Made by a program: the position numbers and the translations under genes
Notes under the pieces: model-generated
What the model was told of the DNA's origin: nothing
The model's database searches: none
The model's input: only the letters and a program-made list of their open reading frames with translations
Shown here: positions 11,969 through 22,301 of the stretch, in pieces
Position numbering within the stretch: the first letter of the stretch is position 1
Layout of the letters: every line of letters begins with the position of its first letter
Assembly (NCBI GenBank): GCA_015039465.1
Contig: MU130363.1
Span: forward strand, 287,672-351,671
Source: Phlegmacium glaucopus
Taxonomy: Eukaryota > Basidiomycota > Agaricomycetes > Agaricales > Cortinariaceae
Length of the DNA stretch: 64,000 bases
Direction: 5' to 3'

Positions 11969-12493
11969 TGGCCTCAGGTTTTTTCCTCCCTATTTCGTCC
12001 CTTTACATTACATTTCCTCGCCCTCGTTCAACTCATCCCTTTTTTCCCTTACTCTTATGTATTTGTACCTACTGTTAGCCACCCCTTAATCCCCCCCCCC
12101 CCTTTTCTCGATAACAGGCCTTTCTTTCCTTTCTTTCCCAAAACTTTTTCTCTCCCTCTCCTCTCATCATTTCATTCATCATTAAAAAAATAAAAAAATA
12201 AAAAATTATAGATGTACCTAGTCAAGAAAATGCTATATTAGACTGTTCGGCTGGCCTTAGAGCTGCCAAAACCGGTTCTGACATGCTACACCTGTTTGCA
12301 CCTCCCACACCCGGTCATCATTGGAATGAGAATTTCTTGTCTAATTGGTGATATCCTAACAAAAGTCTATTTTTAACTGGTTCTTATGGTTCAAACTGGT
12401 TCTAGTTCTGGTTCTGGTTTTCTTAAGTGGTTCTGGTTCTGGTTCTGAGAAAATGGGTCCTGAACTGAACTGAACTGAACTTTGGCATCCCTA

Positions 12494-13109
12494 GTAACTT
12501 CTATTACATCCTAGCTGCATATAGTCAAATTAGCTCACACACTTGTAGTAGTGCATATCTTCGACTCGGATAAGCACCTTTGTATTTCACTTGATTCCCA
12601 GGTTCCTTACATCCTCTAACACTAACACATGCTTTCATGTCACTTGTTTCCACTTGGAGTGTCCATTTGTACCAATTTTGGGGCTCCAATCAAAAAATCT
12701 GTGTCCAACAAGTCAGCTGTTTCTAATTGCATGTTACTCACATGCTCATAAATAATGAAAATAAATATTTGAACAACATTTTCTTTTATTCTATGAGTCT
12801 ATTATTCTGAACATCTAGCAGCCTCACTGATGTGCAGAATCATCTTAAAATTGCATTATTTTGGCCTATTCTGAGGGGTTCCAAAAGGATTTTAGCTCAG
12901 CCTCCAGCTGGACTACCTAGCTGACTAAGGTCCAGGATTCAGATTCCCATGCACCCTTACCCCACTTCAACCTTGACTTGAACTTGATCATTTTGTGCTT
13001 GGCTTGATCAGGAAATGCAGCTTGTGCAAAATCCACAGTCGGATCACACACAATTCACCCCTTTTGCATTTCTCTCAACTGAGTGTTTGGGTGTGTAGGT
13101 ATCAGAAAA
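12494..13109. other. Intergenic, no gene recognised
   Basis: About 0.6 kb between the outer transposon end and the duplicated G-gamma block. I see no coding signal, no inverted ends and no recognisable repeat. Confidence 0.5.
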
Positions 13110-13668
13110 TGGTAGGCTTCTTTCTAGATTGATCAAAGAGTTGTTGAAAGAAAGGAAAAAGCCACAGGTATGCTGAAAATACACCAAGAAGTAAAGTCAA
13201 CATTGCAGAGGGCTGAGTCAATCCAATCCCTTTTGCTGTAGAAGGGTGTATTAATGTAATTACATGACCACACAATGGTGTCCTGTTACTGGATGTGCAT
13301 AGGGATCTTCACCCTTCTTTGCTGGGCCCCATACAGACGGTACCTGGAAAGAAACTTGAGAAAGACAATAAAGATCGCATCACAGGGGAAGAGATTATAC
13401 CAGATGGTCCTCGGTGCGCTGGCAATGATGAATTAAACTGAGGAAGATAGAAATTCAGGTACAAGGGGATTGAAGGGGATCAGACAAGGCAGAAGGCACT
13501 TACGTTGCACTAGCTTCACTAACTCGAACTCTTGGCCTATTCAAATCGTCTCGCAACCGTTGATTGTGCTCCGTCAACCTTTGAAGCTTAATTTCCGAAA
13601 CGGATTGCTGTTGGAAGGATAAATCTGGAGTGAAAAAAGAGATATAGTTGGATAAAATTGCGAACTGT
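13110..13668. repeat. Duplicate of the 16.44-16.98 kb G-gamma block
   Basis: The block starts in a shared stretch (CTTCTTTCTAGATTGATC) at about 13114 and 16443 and stays closely similar through the G-gamma exons and introns. It diverges just past GCGAACT at 13668 / about 16970. It is the right end of the left copy of the tandem duplication and is joined directly to the cupredoxin 5' end. Confidence 0.85.
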
Positions 13669-13734
13669 GGGGGCGGCATTGACGACGCAGACAGCAGCCG
13701 AGAGCAGACTAGCAATAACGAAGGAGGAACGCAT
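13260..13734 (-). pseudogene. G-gamma copy joined to cupredoxin signal-peptide exon
   Basis: The 3' exons encode a G-protein gamma subunit very like the gene at 16579-16909: [18 protein letters not shown], then VRVSEASAT, then VPSVWGP...EDPYAHP, ending in a CaaX box (CVVM). The start Met of the relative is Val here. Upstream, the first exon of the cupredoxin gene (ATG at 13734; [20 protein letters not shown]) is fused by the duplication junction near 13670. With the visible donor (gttcgc) and acceptor, the signal-peptide exon and the gamma exon are out of frame, so I call it a pseudogene. The gamma part has no premature stop and keeps its prenylation box. Confidence 0.65.
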
Positions 13735-14652
13735 TTTGTTTAATGGATTATCAAAGAAAGAATTCTGTGAGCCTGGAAAGGTGTCAGCACTGGAGGGGCC
13801 ATAGTAAGACGAAATAAGGAGGGCTCACGCAGCTCAAACAAAATATTAACGGAACGGAAAGAAAGAAGATGGCGGTTGATAGCTGAAAGGGATAGGACCC
13901 CTTGCCTTTTGTACTTTGACAGCAAGATCTAGATATTCTCACGCAACCAGTCCTGAGGCAGCGGGAAGGATCTGAATAGAAACTTTGGTCAGCTATGTAT
14001 TGTGTTAATGGGATGGTTTATATTGCTTTTTGGGGTACTTTTTGAAATCCTCACCGCAGAGGTGGCTGTAGCTACAGGTGAAATTATACTGCTGCTGGTG
14101 AGAGCTTGTACTACATAATCGGCGCCCGCTGGGAAAGGGTCCGTAAAATTCCTGAAAGGAATCTAGATTTGGGTCAATGTCACCGACCTGATCTGTCCAG
14201 CAGACCTCAGTCATAGCCTCCATAATGTCAGAACCAAAGTAAGTATTACGACAGGTATGGCGCAGGGCTTCACCCAGCACCGAGAATAGAACGATAACAA
14301 ACCGCCGCGGACTATTATTGTTGCTCTTGCTCACGACCAAAGCCACACTGGCAGCAGCTGAATTTTTATGATCATTGATCATCAGAGAGGAACCTTGTTC
14401 AGCTGCTTCAGCTATGAGATGAGGCAATTCCAACCGGGAAATTCCGATCACCCGCGACGTTTGGCAGGCACATAATGATATTTGTTGCAATCACTTGCAT
14501 ATGTTTACTTTTCGCCTGATCACGCAGAGCAGTGCGTCTATATGCACTCGAGCTTTCCATTCTTCAACAGCACGAGCAGTTCTGTATCCAAATGCTAACT
14601 TGGAGGTACGTAGCAGGGACCATCGCGACTTATCTTGACTTTAACTGTATTG
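13672..14652. repeat. Right copy of the tandem duplication (pairs with 1201-2141)
   Basis: It contains the start of the cupredoxin gene, about 0.75 kb of former upstream region and the first exon of the intact thioredoxin. The left copy is at 1201-2141. Differences include a number of substitutions and short indels, so the duplication is not recent. Confidence 0.85.
14005..14490 (-). other. Open 161-codon frame, doubtful gene
   Basis: A long open frame reading away from thioredoxin has no ATG at its 5' end. It has ordinary-looking composition (for example CRNTYFGSDIMEAMTEVCW) but no motif I recognise. The duplicate at about 1473-1960 is broken by stops and indels, which argues against conserved coding function. 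It may be one exon of an unrecognised gene or chance. Confidence 0.25.
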
Positions 14653-15100
14653 AAAGTTCTCTCGAAACGTCTAGACATTCTCAAAGGCTGTAGCTTCCAA
14701 AGACCGAATTACCGTAGTTGATTTCTATGCGGAGTATGTTTCCTTTTTCTTTTCTTAGAAAATTATGGCTTACACACACAATTTTCTTTCCCAGTTGGTG
14801 TGGTCCATGTCACCAACTCGCTCCCGTTATCGAAAAATTGACGAATGAACCAAACAAATCAGGTTCAGGTCTTCCATTTGATTTGGTGAAGATTGATACC
14901 GACACCGAAGTTGGTCAAGGTGTGGGAGGACAATATAAGGTCCGCTTGGTTTCACCTCAGACACTCATCAGGCTGACGATTTTTAACGTTAGATCCGCGC
15001 ATTGCCCACTGTAATTGCATTTCGAAATGCAACAGTTATCTCACAATTTGTCGGAGCAATTAGCGAGGTAGACCTCAAGAAGTTCCTTGACAAGCTATAG
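14501..15100 (+). CDS. Mitochondrial thioredoxin
   Basis: Four exons. The first (ATG 14501) encodes an Arg/Ser-rich, acid-poor presequence (MFTFRLITQSSASICTRAFH...) typical of mitochondrial import. The second joins in frame with TFSKAVASKDRITVVDFYA. The third starts with the active site WCGPC and continues HQLAPVIEKL. The last reads IRALPTVIAFRNA, with the cis-Pro, and ends SEVDLKKFLDKL. The fold is complete and the length (about 140 residues with presequence) is normal. Role known for the family: dithiol reduction of proteins, here in the mitochondrial matrix, using thioredoxin reductase. A broken copy of exon 1 lies at 1999-2141. Confidence 0.9.
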
Positions 15101-15545
15101 TTTAATGTTCAAGCTTACCGCTTATGGTATCGCTTGTAGAAAAAATGATAGGTTCTGTCATTCGCTTTTATCTGTGTAGAGATTTGTGATGGATGAAGTG
15201 CAGCTGTTTGTACGATCATAAATACGAGAAAACGCGATAAAAATGAGTACAGCTACAGGATAACGAAATAAAAGTGAAAATTCCAGGGAACAAGATGGAA
15301 AGGTATCAAAAGCATCAAGGAATAGTAACAAATATATAAAAAACTTGGGAAGAACCGGTAATGAAAAAATGATCAAATTGTCCCAGGACCAACAGTGAAA
15401 GCGGGAGTATGGGATGATGATGTTACATTGCTATATGGATAACAGAGTACCAGACAGGGTCAGTTTTGGCAGAGGCCTGCTCTGAGCGTACTCCGCCAAG
15501 TAAAGGCCGGAAAGTTGCCGGGTGAAAGATGAGATTATTAGGTCT
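15101..15545. other. Convergent intergenic region
   Basis: Lies between the 3' ends of thioredoxin (+) and a G-gamma gene (-). I see no coding or RNA signal; it probably holds both 3' UTRs. Confidence 0.6.
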
Positions 15546-15937
15546 TTATTGGATGCTGCAACATTTTGCTGTGGTTTGCTGTCCATATGGATCTTCGGCT
15601 CGACCCACTGGTCCCCAAACCGAAGGAACCTGAAAAAAGGAAGTTAGACACCCCCCTTAAGGGGAAATTTTTGGCGTTCAGAAGTCATGACACGAACGAG
15701 GTGGTCCTTCGTTGTTTTACAGTATCGAATAAGACTGCAGAAAGCAGACGGAGAGATAAGGGTGACTCGTCAGTTACCACAGAGCCATGGACGAAGAGGG
15801 GCTATGTACCTGGCGCTAGCTTCACTGACCCTCATTCGTGGTCGGGCAAGGTCGTCCCTCAGACGTTGATTATGTTCTATCAGACGCCTCAACTTCAACT
15901 CTGACATAGACTGTCGACCTCCTGTGCGAGAACTCAT
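15546..15937 (-). CDS. Heterotrimeric G-protein gamma subunit (CaaX CSIQ)
   Basis: Three exons. The protein starts [20 protein letters not shown], follows with [20 protein letters not shown], then [13 protein letters not shown], then VPSVWGPV...AEDPYG, and ends KCCSIQ. This is the complete fungal Ste18/Gpg1-type gamma subunit: an N-terminal coiled coil that binds G-beta, the conserved YCK..KD.L..VWGP block, and a CaaX box. Gln at the last position favours farnesylation. It acts at the plasma membrane in G-protein signalling such as pheromone response. Its neighbour at 16579 is a paralogue on the same strand. Confidence 0.9.
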
Positions 15938-16578
15938 GATGACTTATAGAGAGTTGATAACGATTGATCGGCCTGGAGAAGACTGAGCGTTGAGCATGGG
16001 TACTGTTGAAGAGAGAGTAAATGTGCTTACGTCTAGGCGTTGAAGAAGATAAGCGTGCGTAAGGGGGCTGAGCGCCGCAAAAGTAAAGAATATGTTGTAG
16101 TTAACGATGATGGAGACGACGGCTTGGTCAAGATTGGAACTTGGTTTATAATTTGATTTTGCGGCTGTTCCAAAGAGTGAAGACCATGTGAATAATCTAC
16201 CATAAAAGGTAATTTCATCAAATTACACACACACATCGCACTCACTCGGTGTAAAACGGATACAAGACTTAGTGAGCATACGTCCATAGCAAAGGTAAGT
16301 AATATAGGGCGGTGAAAGCAAAACAAGCGGTAAAAAGTGGAAATTGTAATGTAGGCCTCCGGGGTACTTGGGTAAATAGCGAATCATCCAAATGAACAAC
16401 AGAGATATCGATGTAAAATAGGTATCGGATGGAAAACGGCATGCTTCTTTCTAGATTGATCGGAGAGTCGTCGAAAGAAAGAGGTATGCCGAAAATACAC
16501 CAAGAAGTAAAGTCAACGTTGTGGAGGGCTGAGTCAATCCAGTCCCTTTTGCTGTAGAAGATGGGCGTTTTATTGTAG
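15938..16578. other. Intergenic between two G-gamma genes
   Basis: About 0.64 kb between the upstream side of one G-gamma gene and the 3' side of the next. A 97-codon minus-strand ORF (16033-16326) lacks any family feature. The right-hand part (from about 16440) is the start of the block duplicated at 13.11 kb. Confidence 0.5.
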
Positions 16579-16909
16579 TTACATGATCACGCAGTTGCAT
16601 CCTGTTGCTGGAGGTGCATAGGGGTCTTCACCCTTCGTCACTGGGCCCCATACAGACGGTATCTGGAAAGAAACTTGAGAAAGACAACAAAGATCGCGTC
16701 ACAAGCGAAGGGATATACCAGATGGTCCTTGGTGGTCTTGCAATAACGAATTAGACTGAGGAAGATAGAAATTCAGGTACAAGGGGATCGGACACAGCAG
16801 AAGGCACTTACGTTGCACTAGCTTCACTAACTCGAACTCTTGGCCTATTCAAATCGTCTCGCAACCGTTGATTGTGCTCCGTCAGCCTTCGAAGCTTCAG
16901 CTCCGACAT
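16579..16909 (-). CDS. Heterotrimeric G-protein gamma subunit (CaaX CVIM)
   Basis: Three exons read [45 protein letters not shown], then [18 protein letters not shown] and the CaaX tail CVIM. It is a second full G-gamma subunit, with a Met-ending CaaX also suited to farnesylation. The start is uncertain: the Met used here sits inside an exon (FQQQSM...). The paralogue has ten residues before the matching Met, so a short upstream exon is likely. An ATG near 16991 (MNSRPPK) is a candidate, but its donor is gttcgc and the phase does not fit simply. Function as for its neighbour; different partners or timing are possible. Confidence 0.88.
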
Positions 16910-17168
16910 GGATTGCTGTTGGAAGGATAAATCTAGTGTGAAAAAAGAGATAGTTAAATAAAAATGCGAACTTTGGGTGGACGCGAGTTCATGGCGGAAA
17001 TGAATGAATGAAAACAGCAGATGAAAAAAAGAGTGCAGAGAAGATAGAGTAGATAGGCAAGTTAAACAAGGAGGGGTGAAATGCCAGCCACAATGAGCCG
17101 CAGGGGATAAGAAGAGAATAACGCGTTGTTATCGGAGTCTAAATAACCCCTTCTCGAATCATAAACCA

Positions 17169-18130
17169 ATGCCCCGAAAACATACTCAACGTAACAGCAC
17201 TCAAAAGTCATGTCAATATCACCAAGGATATGATTGTCTTTGTACTTATAATTCCGCATTTAGCATCTCGTGAAAAATGGGTCAAGTTGCGTCCTAAAGC
17301 ACGCAGGCCCACCCACATAAAGCAAGAAACTGAATTCAAGTTTGACGACGAAGGTGCCGATGACAATGGCAGTGAAACAGAAGGCTCACTTTTTGAATGG
17401 GAAGAAGAAGCAACACTTTTGTCAGACTTAATGGAAGAAGAGTAAGTTACGCGCATACAGACCCTTATTCGGAATTCTCAACGAGAAATTTAGACCACCA
17501 CAAACGGCAGACCAGCGATATGACGCACTGGTGGAGAGCTTACAAGACCCATTTTTGAATGAAAGCAAACGTCTCAAGAAAGAAATCGCGGGCACTCTCG
17601 TTCCAGCAGCCAATCGTGTGAAGGTTGCTTACCAGAGGCTAGATCAGCATGTCGATACAGCTTACGGACAAGGAATAGTTCAGTTCAACAAAGCTTGCAC
17701 AGAAATTGAAGAAACCATGTCTACCGAACAGACCAAATTTCGAAAAGCCTATCAATCTACACAGGTGATTCATTTCATATATATGCGCCTTCTTTCCTCA
17801 CGACACCAATATAGGCAAAGATTGACATTTTATTTGAGCGGCTCAAGAAGGAATATGCTGTTAGGGACCAGTTATGGGTTGATGTCAAGAAAGCAATTGA
17901 CGAAATCGGTATTTTCCTAGAATGCCATTTAACCACAAACGCAATGCGAAACTGACTACAACCGTCTTCAATTACACGTAGTGGCGCCGGCGATCGAACA
18001 GCTCAAGGTCACTCCTGCGTCAATTGAACGCACCATTGTGAAACTGGAAAAGAAGAGCGAGTCTCTCGAAAAGCATCACGACAATGACACGTCTTCTCTG
18101 GCTAACGTACTCTTGAAAAAGATTATCTGA
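17169..18130 (+). CDS. Hypothetical helical protein
   Basis: Spliced in frame from five exons. It starts MPRKHTQ, joins to PSREKWVKLRPKARRPTHIK, continues with an acidic stretch ending EATLLSDLMEEE, then YDALVESLQDPFLNESKRLK, a long helical region rich in Glu, Lys and Gln (IVQFNKACTEIEETM..., ILFERLKKEYAVRD) and the end SLANVLLKKII. Every exon join keeps frame with GT-AG introns, which supports a real gene. I do not recognise the family. The helical, charged composition suggests a scaffold or complex subunit; no membrane segment or signal peptide is seen. Confidence 0.7.
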
Positions 18131-19081
18131 ACTCTTCTGTTGGCTACTGTGGACTCTATGAATTCTTCTGCCTTCTTTAACTCTGCTCTGTTTATCTGGG
18201 CCCTCTCGCTGTCCAAGTTCTTCGAAGTTCTATAGTATGCTTTGTCTTTTGCCTTTGAATTATATATTCCACTTTATGGATATATGTAGTGAGTTTTACT
18301 GCCACCTTTGCCAAGCCGTCACTTATATAACATCTGACGTGATAGCGCCTACAGTCCCTTGCCTTTGCTCTGACAGTATTCGTGGCAGTCATCTAGAAAT
18401 ATTATTTTTGGTGATGCCAGAATCCCTTACCATCGGACCTTTGAGAGTGGTTGGTTTGTTGATACTTGCTGTCAACCTACCGTTTGACCGAATGGCCAAC
18501 CAGAGAGGATAATCCGGGAGCTTTAAGGCTTTGACTACTATGCTTCCGAAAGTTCCTGGGGGCTCCATAGCCGATTCTTCTTACTCTATCATGGGTGAAA
18601 TTATAGGCTATTACAGGCTGCCAGCTCCATCCGTGATTGGCGGCTCGCACGGCTACAATTAAGGTAGGCACTCAAAATTAAATGTCATGTGCTTTAGCAT
18701 AATTATACAACGACTCAGAGTCAAGGGAGCAATTTACCACAATTGTGAAACCATCAACAGTTTTGTTTTCAAGCTTTTGATTTGTTGATTGAACTTTACT
18801 TTTTTGAGATATGTTTTATCCTAAGTAATTGAACATGAGGAAGGAGCGTAAACATAGAAAAAATTTGTCTATGTGGAGGAGATCTGGGTTGTGACATGAC
18901 CAGCCTTTCTATTTCACTGCCACAACCTCCAACCTTGGACTAGATGATCTCCCTGCTCATCATCTGAGTAACTGTATCCTCCCTCTTGTACAGAATTACA
19001 GGCAGTCTTATAACAATTTACAGCAATAAATGATATTATATATTTTATCTAACCTGGTGGTCTAGCAGTTCCTATCAAACC
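18131..19081. other. Convergent intergenic region
   Basis: About 0.95 kb between the hypothetical gene (+) and GUF1 (-). Several short ORFs have no family features. I see no RNA gene or repeat. Confidence 0.55.
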
Positions 19082-22000
19082 TTACTTTTTGTTGCTCAGG
19101 ATATCGAAGAATGCTTCCTGAGGAAGATCGACTGTGCCCATTCTCTTCATTCTGCGTTTACCCTCTTTCTGATTTTCAAGATGCTTCATCTTGCGTTCAT
19201 AATGTCCTGTACCGAGTATTTAATAAAGAGGATAAGCAGCGCAGCAAAGATATATTGATATTTACCTCCGTAAAGGCCAGCCGTGACATCTGCTCGCATA
19301 GCCTTCAGTGTCTCTCGAGCAATGACCTTTTTGCCAATTGCAGCCTGGATGGGTACCTCAAACATTTGCCGAGGAATGACTCGGTCTTGAAGAGATGAGT
19401 ATTGAAAGGCTACTGATACAACGCATAACGCTCACGGAGCTTTTTGACCCACTGTCGACCAATAATATCTTGGGCAGACCGATGAACAATTAGGGCAAGG
19501 GCGTCGACAGGTTTTCCGTTCAACAAGAATGTCATCTAAGAGATCTGATTAGCGAAACAAAACAAATGATTTGGGAATGGTATACTTTAGCCAGATCGCT
19601 CCGCCTATAGCCTGCATCTTCGTAGCTATCTGTTGTAAGCAAAATATAGCCGACTGAATAACTAGGACCTACTCAAAACTGGCGAATCCTGAACTACGGC
19701 TTTTCAGCTGATCAAAGAAATCGGTCACAATCTCATTGAGCGGAAGGATACAGTTCAGGATTATTCTTGCAGAATTGCTCTCGCCGGAATCTAGATAACG
19801 ATGTTCAAGTTCTTCCGCCCTATGGGAAAAACAAAGTTCCATCATGTCTCCAAAATGTTCTGGCGATTCAATCAAGTTAACGATTGTTTCTGGAATAGAT
19901 ATTTTTGCATACGTTCTGGGACAATGATAGACGCTTTGACAACGGGTTCCTGTATCTCTATGATGCGCTGACCGGTGTCGCCAACTTCAGGAAACTCAGT
20001 CGGATTGCTAATTGTGACCTCTTTATTCTGATAGATAACTGTAAACAGTGAGTGGAGAAATTTAACCAAAGATACGAAGGATAATACTTTTGTAGGGCAC
20101 TGTAGGAGCAGTAATGATGACATTGGCGTCATATTCATCTTCCAATCTTTGACGGAAAACATCCATGTGCAAAGTGCCTAAGAAACCCAGTCGGCATCCC
20201 TGTCCTAGAGCACTTGAGGACTCTCGCTGGACTGTCACGCTTCTATCCGTAAGGGTAAGCTGAAAGTCCTTAAGATTAGAACCGCCTTCAACGCAGTGAA
20301 AAGATTCATACTCTGTTAATCGACTCTTCTAGTTTCGGGAAGTCATTGCTGTCAATGGGATATATCCCTGCGAAGACCTAGAATGCCTCATCAACAATAG
20401 CAGGACGCGAAGCTGAAGGAGAAACAAACCATAGCTTTTGTAGGCTGGAAACCTATCATTGGTTCCACAATTTCGCCCACTCGATGAATGGTATCTCCGA
20501 TATGGGCTGGTATCCGAACATAACATCAGATCCAGTATGGCATGGAGTCAAAAAGACGTGTACCTTCCGACGATTGCTTCATGTTACACGCGATATAGCC
20601 AACCTGACCTGGATTCAAGCTTTCTGTAGGAATTTCCTCCGGGTGCATAATTCCTACTTCAGTGATTTCGTATTTCTTCCGGGTATGACATGAAGCAATC
20701 TTGTCGCCTAAAATTTCGAATTAGCGTTATGTTTTGGAAAAATTAGATGGTAGTACCTTTCCGAAGGACACCGGCCTGTATACTGATCAACGAGATTACA
20801 CCACGATATTTATCGTATCTGGTAGGTAATATAAGGAGTCTGTCGCCATCAGGTATATCACGCATCTTACAATGAATCAAACATGAGAGCTTTCAAGGGT
20901 GCATCCATTCTAGCGAAGGGGGGAGGTATTCGATTTATGATAGCCTCAAGCAGAGCTTCAACTCCTTGGCCGGTCTTGGCTGAGATTTGGAGTATTTCTG
21001 AGGGGTTTATACCAAATGTAGACTGTATTTGAGCGGCTATGCGTTCAGGTTGAGCGGCAGGCATGTCAATCTGCTTTGGTGTCGGACATCTGGGACGAAG
21101 TAAATGTTCAAACACATACTTTATTCAACACTGGGATAATCTTAAGCCCTCGTTCTCTAGCGTTGTGGAAGACTGATATTGATTGAGCTTGAACACCTTG
21201 ACTGGCATCAACCTAGATGACGTTAATATCCAAACATCAAGTCAAAGGGGGGCACCCACGAGTAAAAGAGCTCCTTGGCAGGCAGCCATAGATCGAGATA
21301 CCTCCCATGCAAAGTCAACATGTCCCTTAATGATGAAAAATGGTCTTGAGAGTAAGATTTTTTTAAAAAGACTCTGCCAACGTACAGGTGTATCAATTAG
21401 GTTCAACAGATATTCCTTGCCTTCAAACAGATGTATCATGCTGAATTTCAATCATTCAACTTTCTGGTAAAAGCATCCACAGAGCATACTCAATTACCTG
21501 GCTGTCTGAGCCTTTACTAAACAAGAAAAAGGTCAAATTTGGGCAGTAACTTATCAGCTCTTCCAATCTGACCTGTTATTCCACGTTCACGTTCAACCTT
21601 TAGCTTGTCGAGTACCTGCTCATTCTTTCCACCGGTAGTCTTTTTCGGAATTGTTCCTGTCAACTAGGAAGGAGTTGAGTAAATGTGTCCATGTCAATGA
21701 ATGATTTGCTTTGATACCTCAAGTAGTCTACAACGCAGGAGTCAGACAAACAAATTGTAGTGCAAGTAATACCCACCTGTCCGCAAGCGTCGACTTTCCA
21801 TGATCTGAAACGTAAATTGTCAAGCCTCCGAAAGGAATACAACGACGTTTCTGTCGTACCAATATGAGCGATAATCGAGAAATTTCTATGATGACATTAA
21901 CAAATTTCACAGGGCCATACATAGAAGAAGAAAAAGACAGAAACGTACCGTATAACATCGCATGTAAAAGCTTCCATAGCAATGGGTCCATTTGATGACC

Positions 22001-22121
22001 TCGAACTGTAAGAATTTGAAGATGAACTGAAGCATCTTGTCCGAGACGAGTGCAAGAGGGCACCAGAGATAAAAGTTCTCTCTATAACTCTTAAGCAGCC
22101 TTTATGCCATATAGACTGCAT
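19082..22121 (-). CDS. GUF1: Mitochondrial translation factor GUF1 (LepA/EF4 family GTPase)
   Basis: The ATG at 22121 opens a mitochondrial presequence ([20 protein letters not shown]...). GTPase motifs follow across introns: [18 protein letters not shown] (P-loop), [17 protein letters not shown] (G3, split by an intron) and [18 protein letters not shown] (G4). Then come [15 protein letters not shown], the LepA segments [19 protein letters not shown] and [15 protein letters not shown], and the C-terminal domain with [20 protein letters not shown] and [20 protein letters not shown], ending FFDILSNKK. All LepA domains are present. The family binds mitochondrial ribosomes and back-translocates or remodels stalled ones. 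The gene has many short introns and is divergent from the Cwf18 gene. Confidence 0.94.
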
Positions 22122-22301
22122 AAAAAAGGCTTCAAAAAACCGAATTTAACGCGTCGATCTTGTACGCAGTACACGGCGAAGGACACCAACAAAGTTTTTC
22201 GACTATAGCTTAGTCAGCCCGTCGTTCGGGTAAGTAATCGTGACATTCCAACAATCATGCATCTTCAAGGTTTCAAGAATCAACACCCGTGAATTAATAA
22301 A
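22122..22301. promoter_or_regulatory. Shared divergent promoter (GUF1 / Cwf18)
   Basis: Only 180 bp separate the ATG of GUF1 (minus) from that of the Cwf18 gene (plus), so both must be driven from here. I see no clear TATA box. Confidence 0.6.

Larger units (their letters stand above)
4837..12324 (+). mobile_element. Decayed tyrosine-recombinase retrotransposon (DIRS order, Ngaro-like)
   Basis: About 7.5 kb separates two pieces of the N1 element that are adjacent in the intact copy. In order it carries a Gag-like ORF with a zinc knuckle, a reverse transcriptase with YIDD, an RNase H-like region and a tyrosine recombinase. That order and the lack of LTRs and integrase place it in the DIRS order; Ngaro-type members are known from basidiomycetes. 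No target duplication is visible, as expected for recombinase-mediated insertion. I could not find the split direct repeats that define the termini. The ORFs are broken by stops and frameshifts, so it is inactive. Confidence 0.8.
2936..12493 (-). mobile_element. hAT-like short element (family N1) split by later insertions
   Basis: The ends read TAGGGATGCTGAAGTTCAG at 2936 and, inverted, CTGAACTTTGGCATCCCTA ending at 12493. These match the ends of the intact 808-bp copy at 57354-58161. Internal blocks 2936-3141, 3552-3606, 4552-4836 and 12325-12493 align in order with the reverse complement of that copy. The gaps are a solo-LTR-like insert, a second short element and a 7.5-kb retrotransposon. 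The subterminal DNA is full of GGTTCT/AGAACC repeats. No transposase is present. The 8 bases flanking the two ends do not match (cctcggac and gtaacttc), so the target duplication has decayed or the ends were rearranged. Confidence 0.75.
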
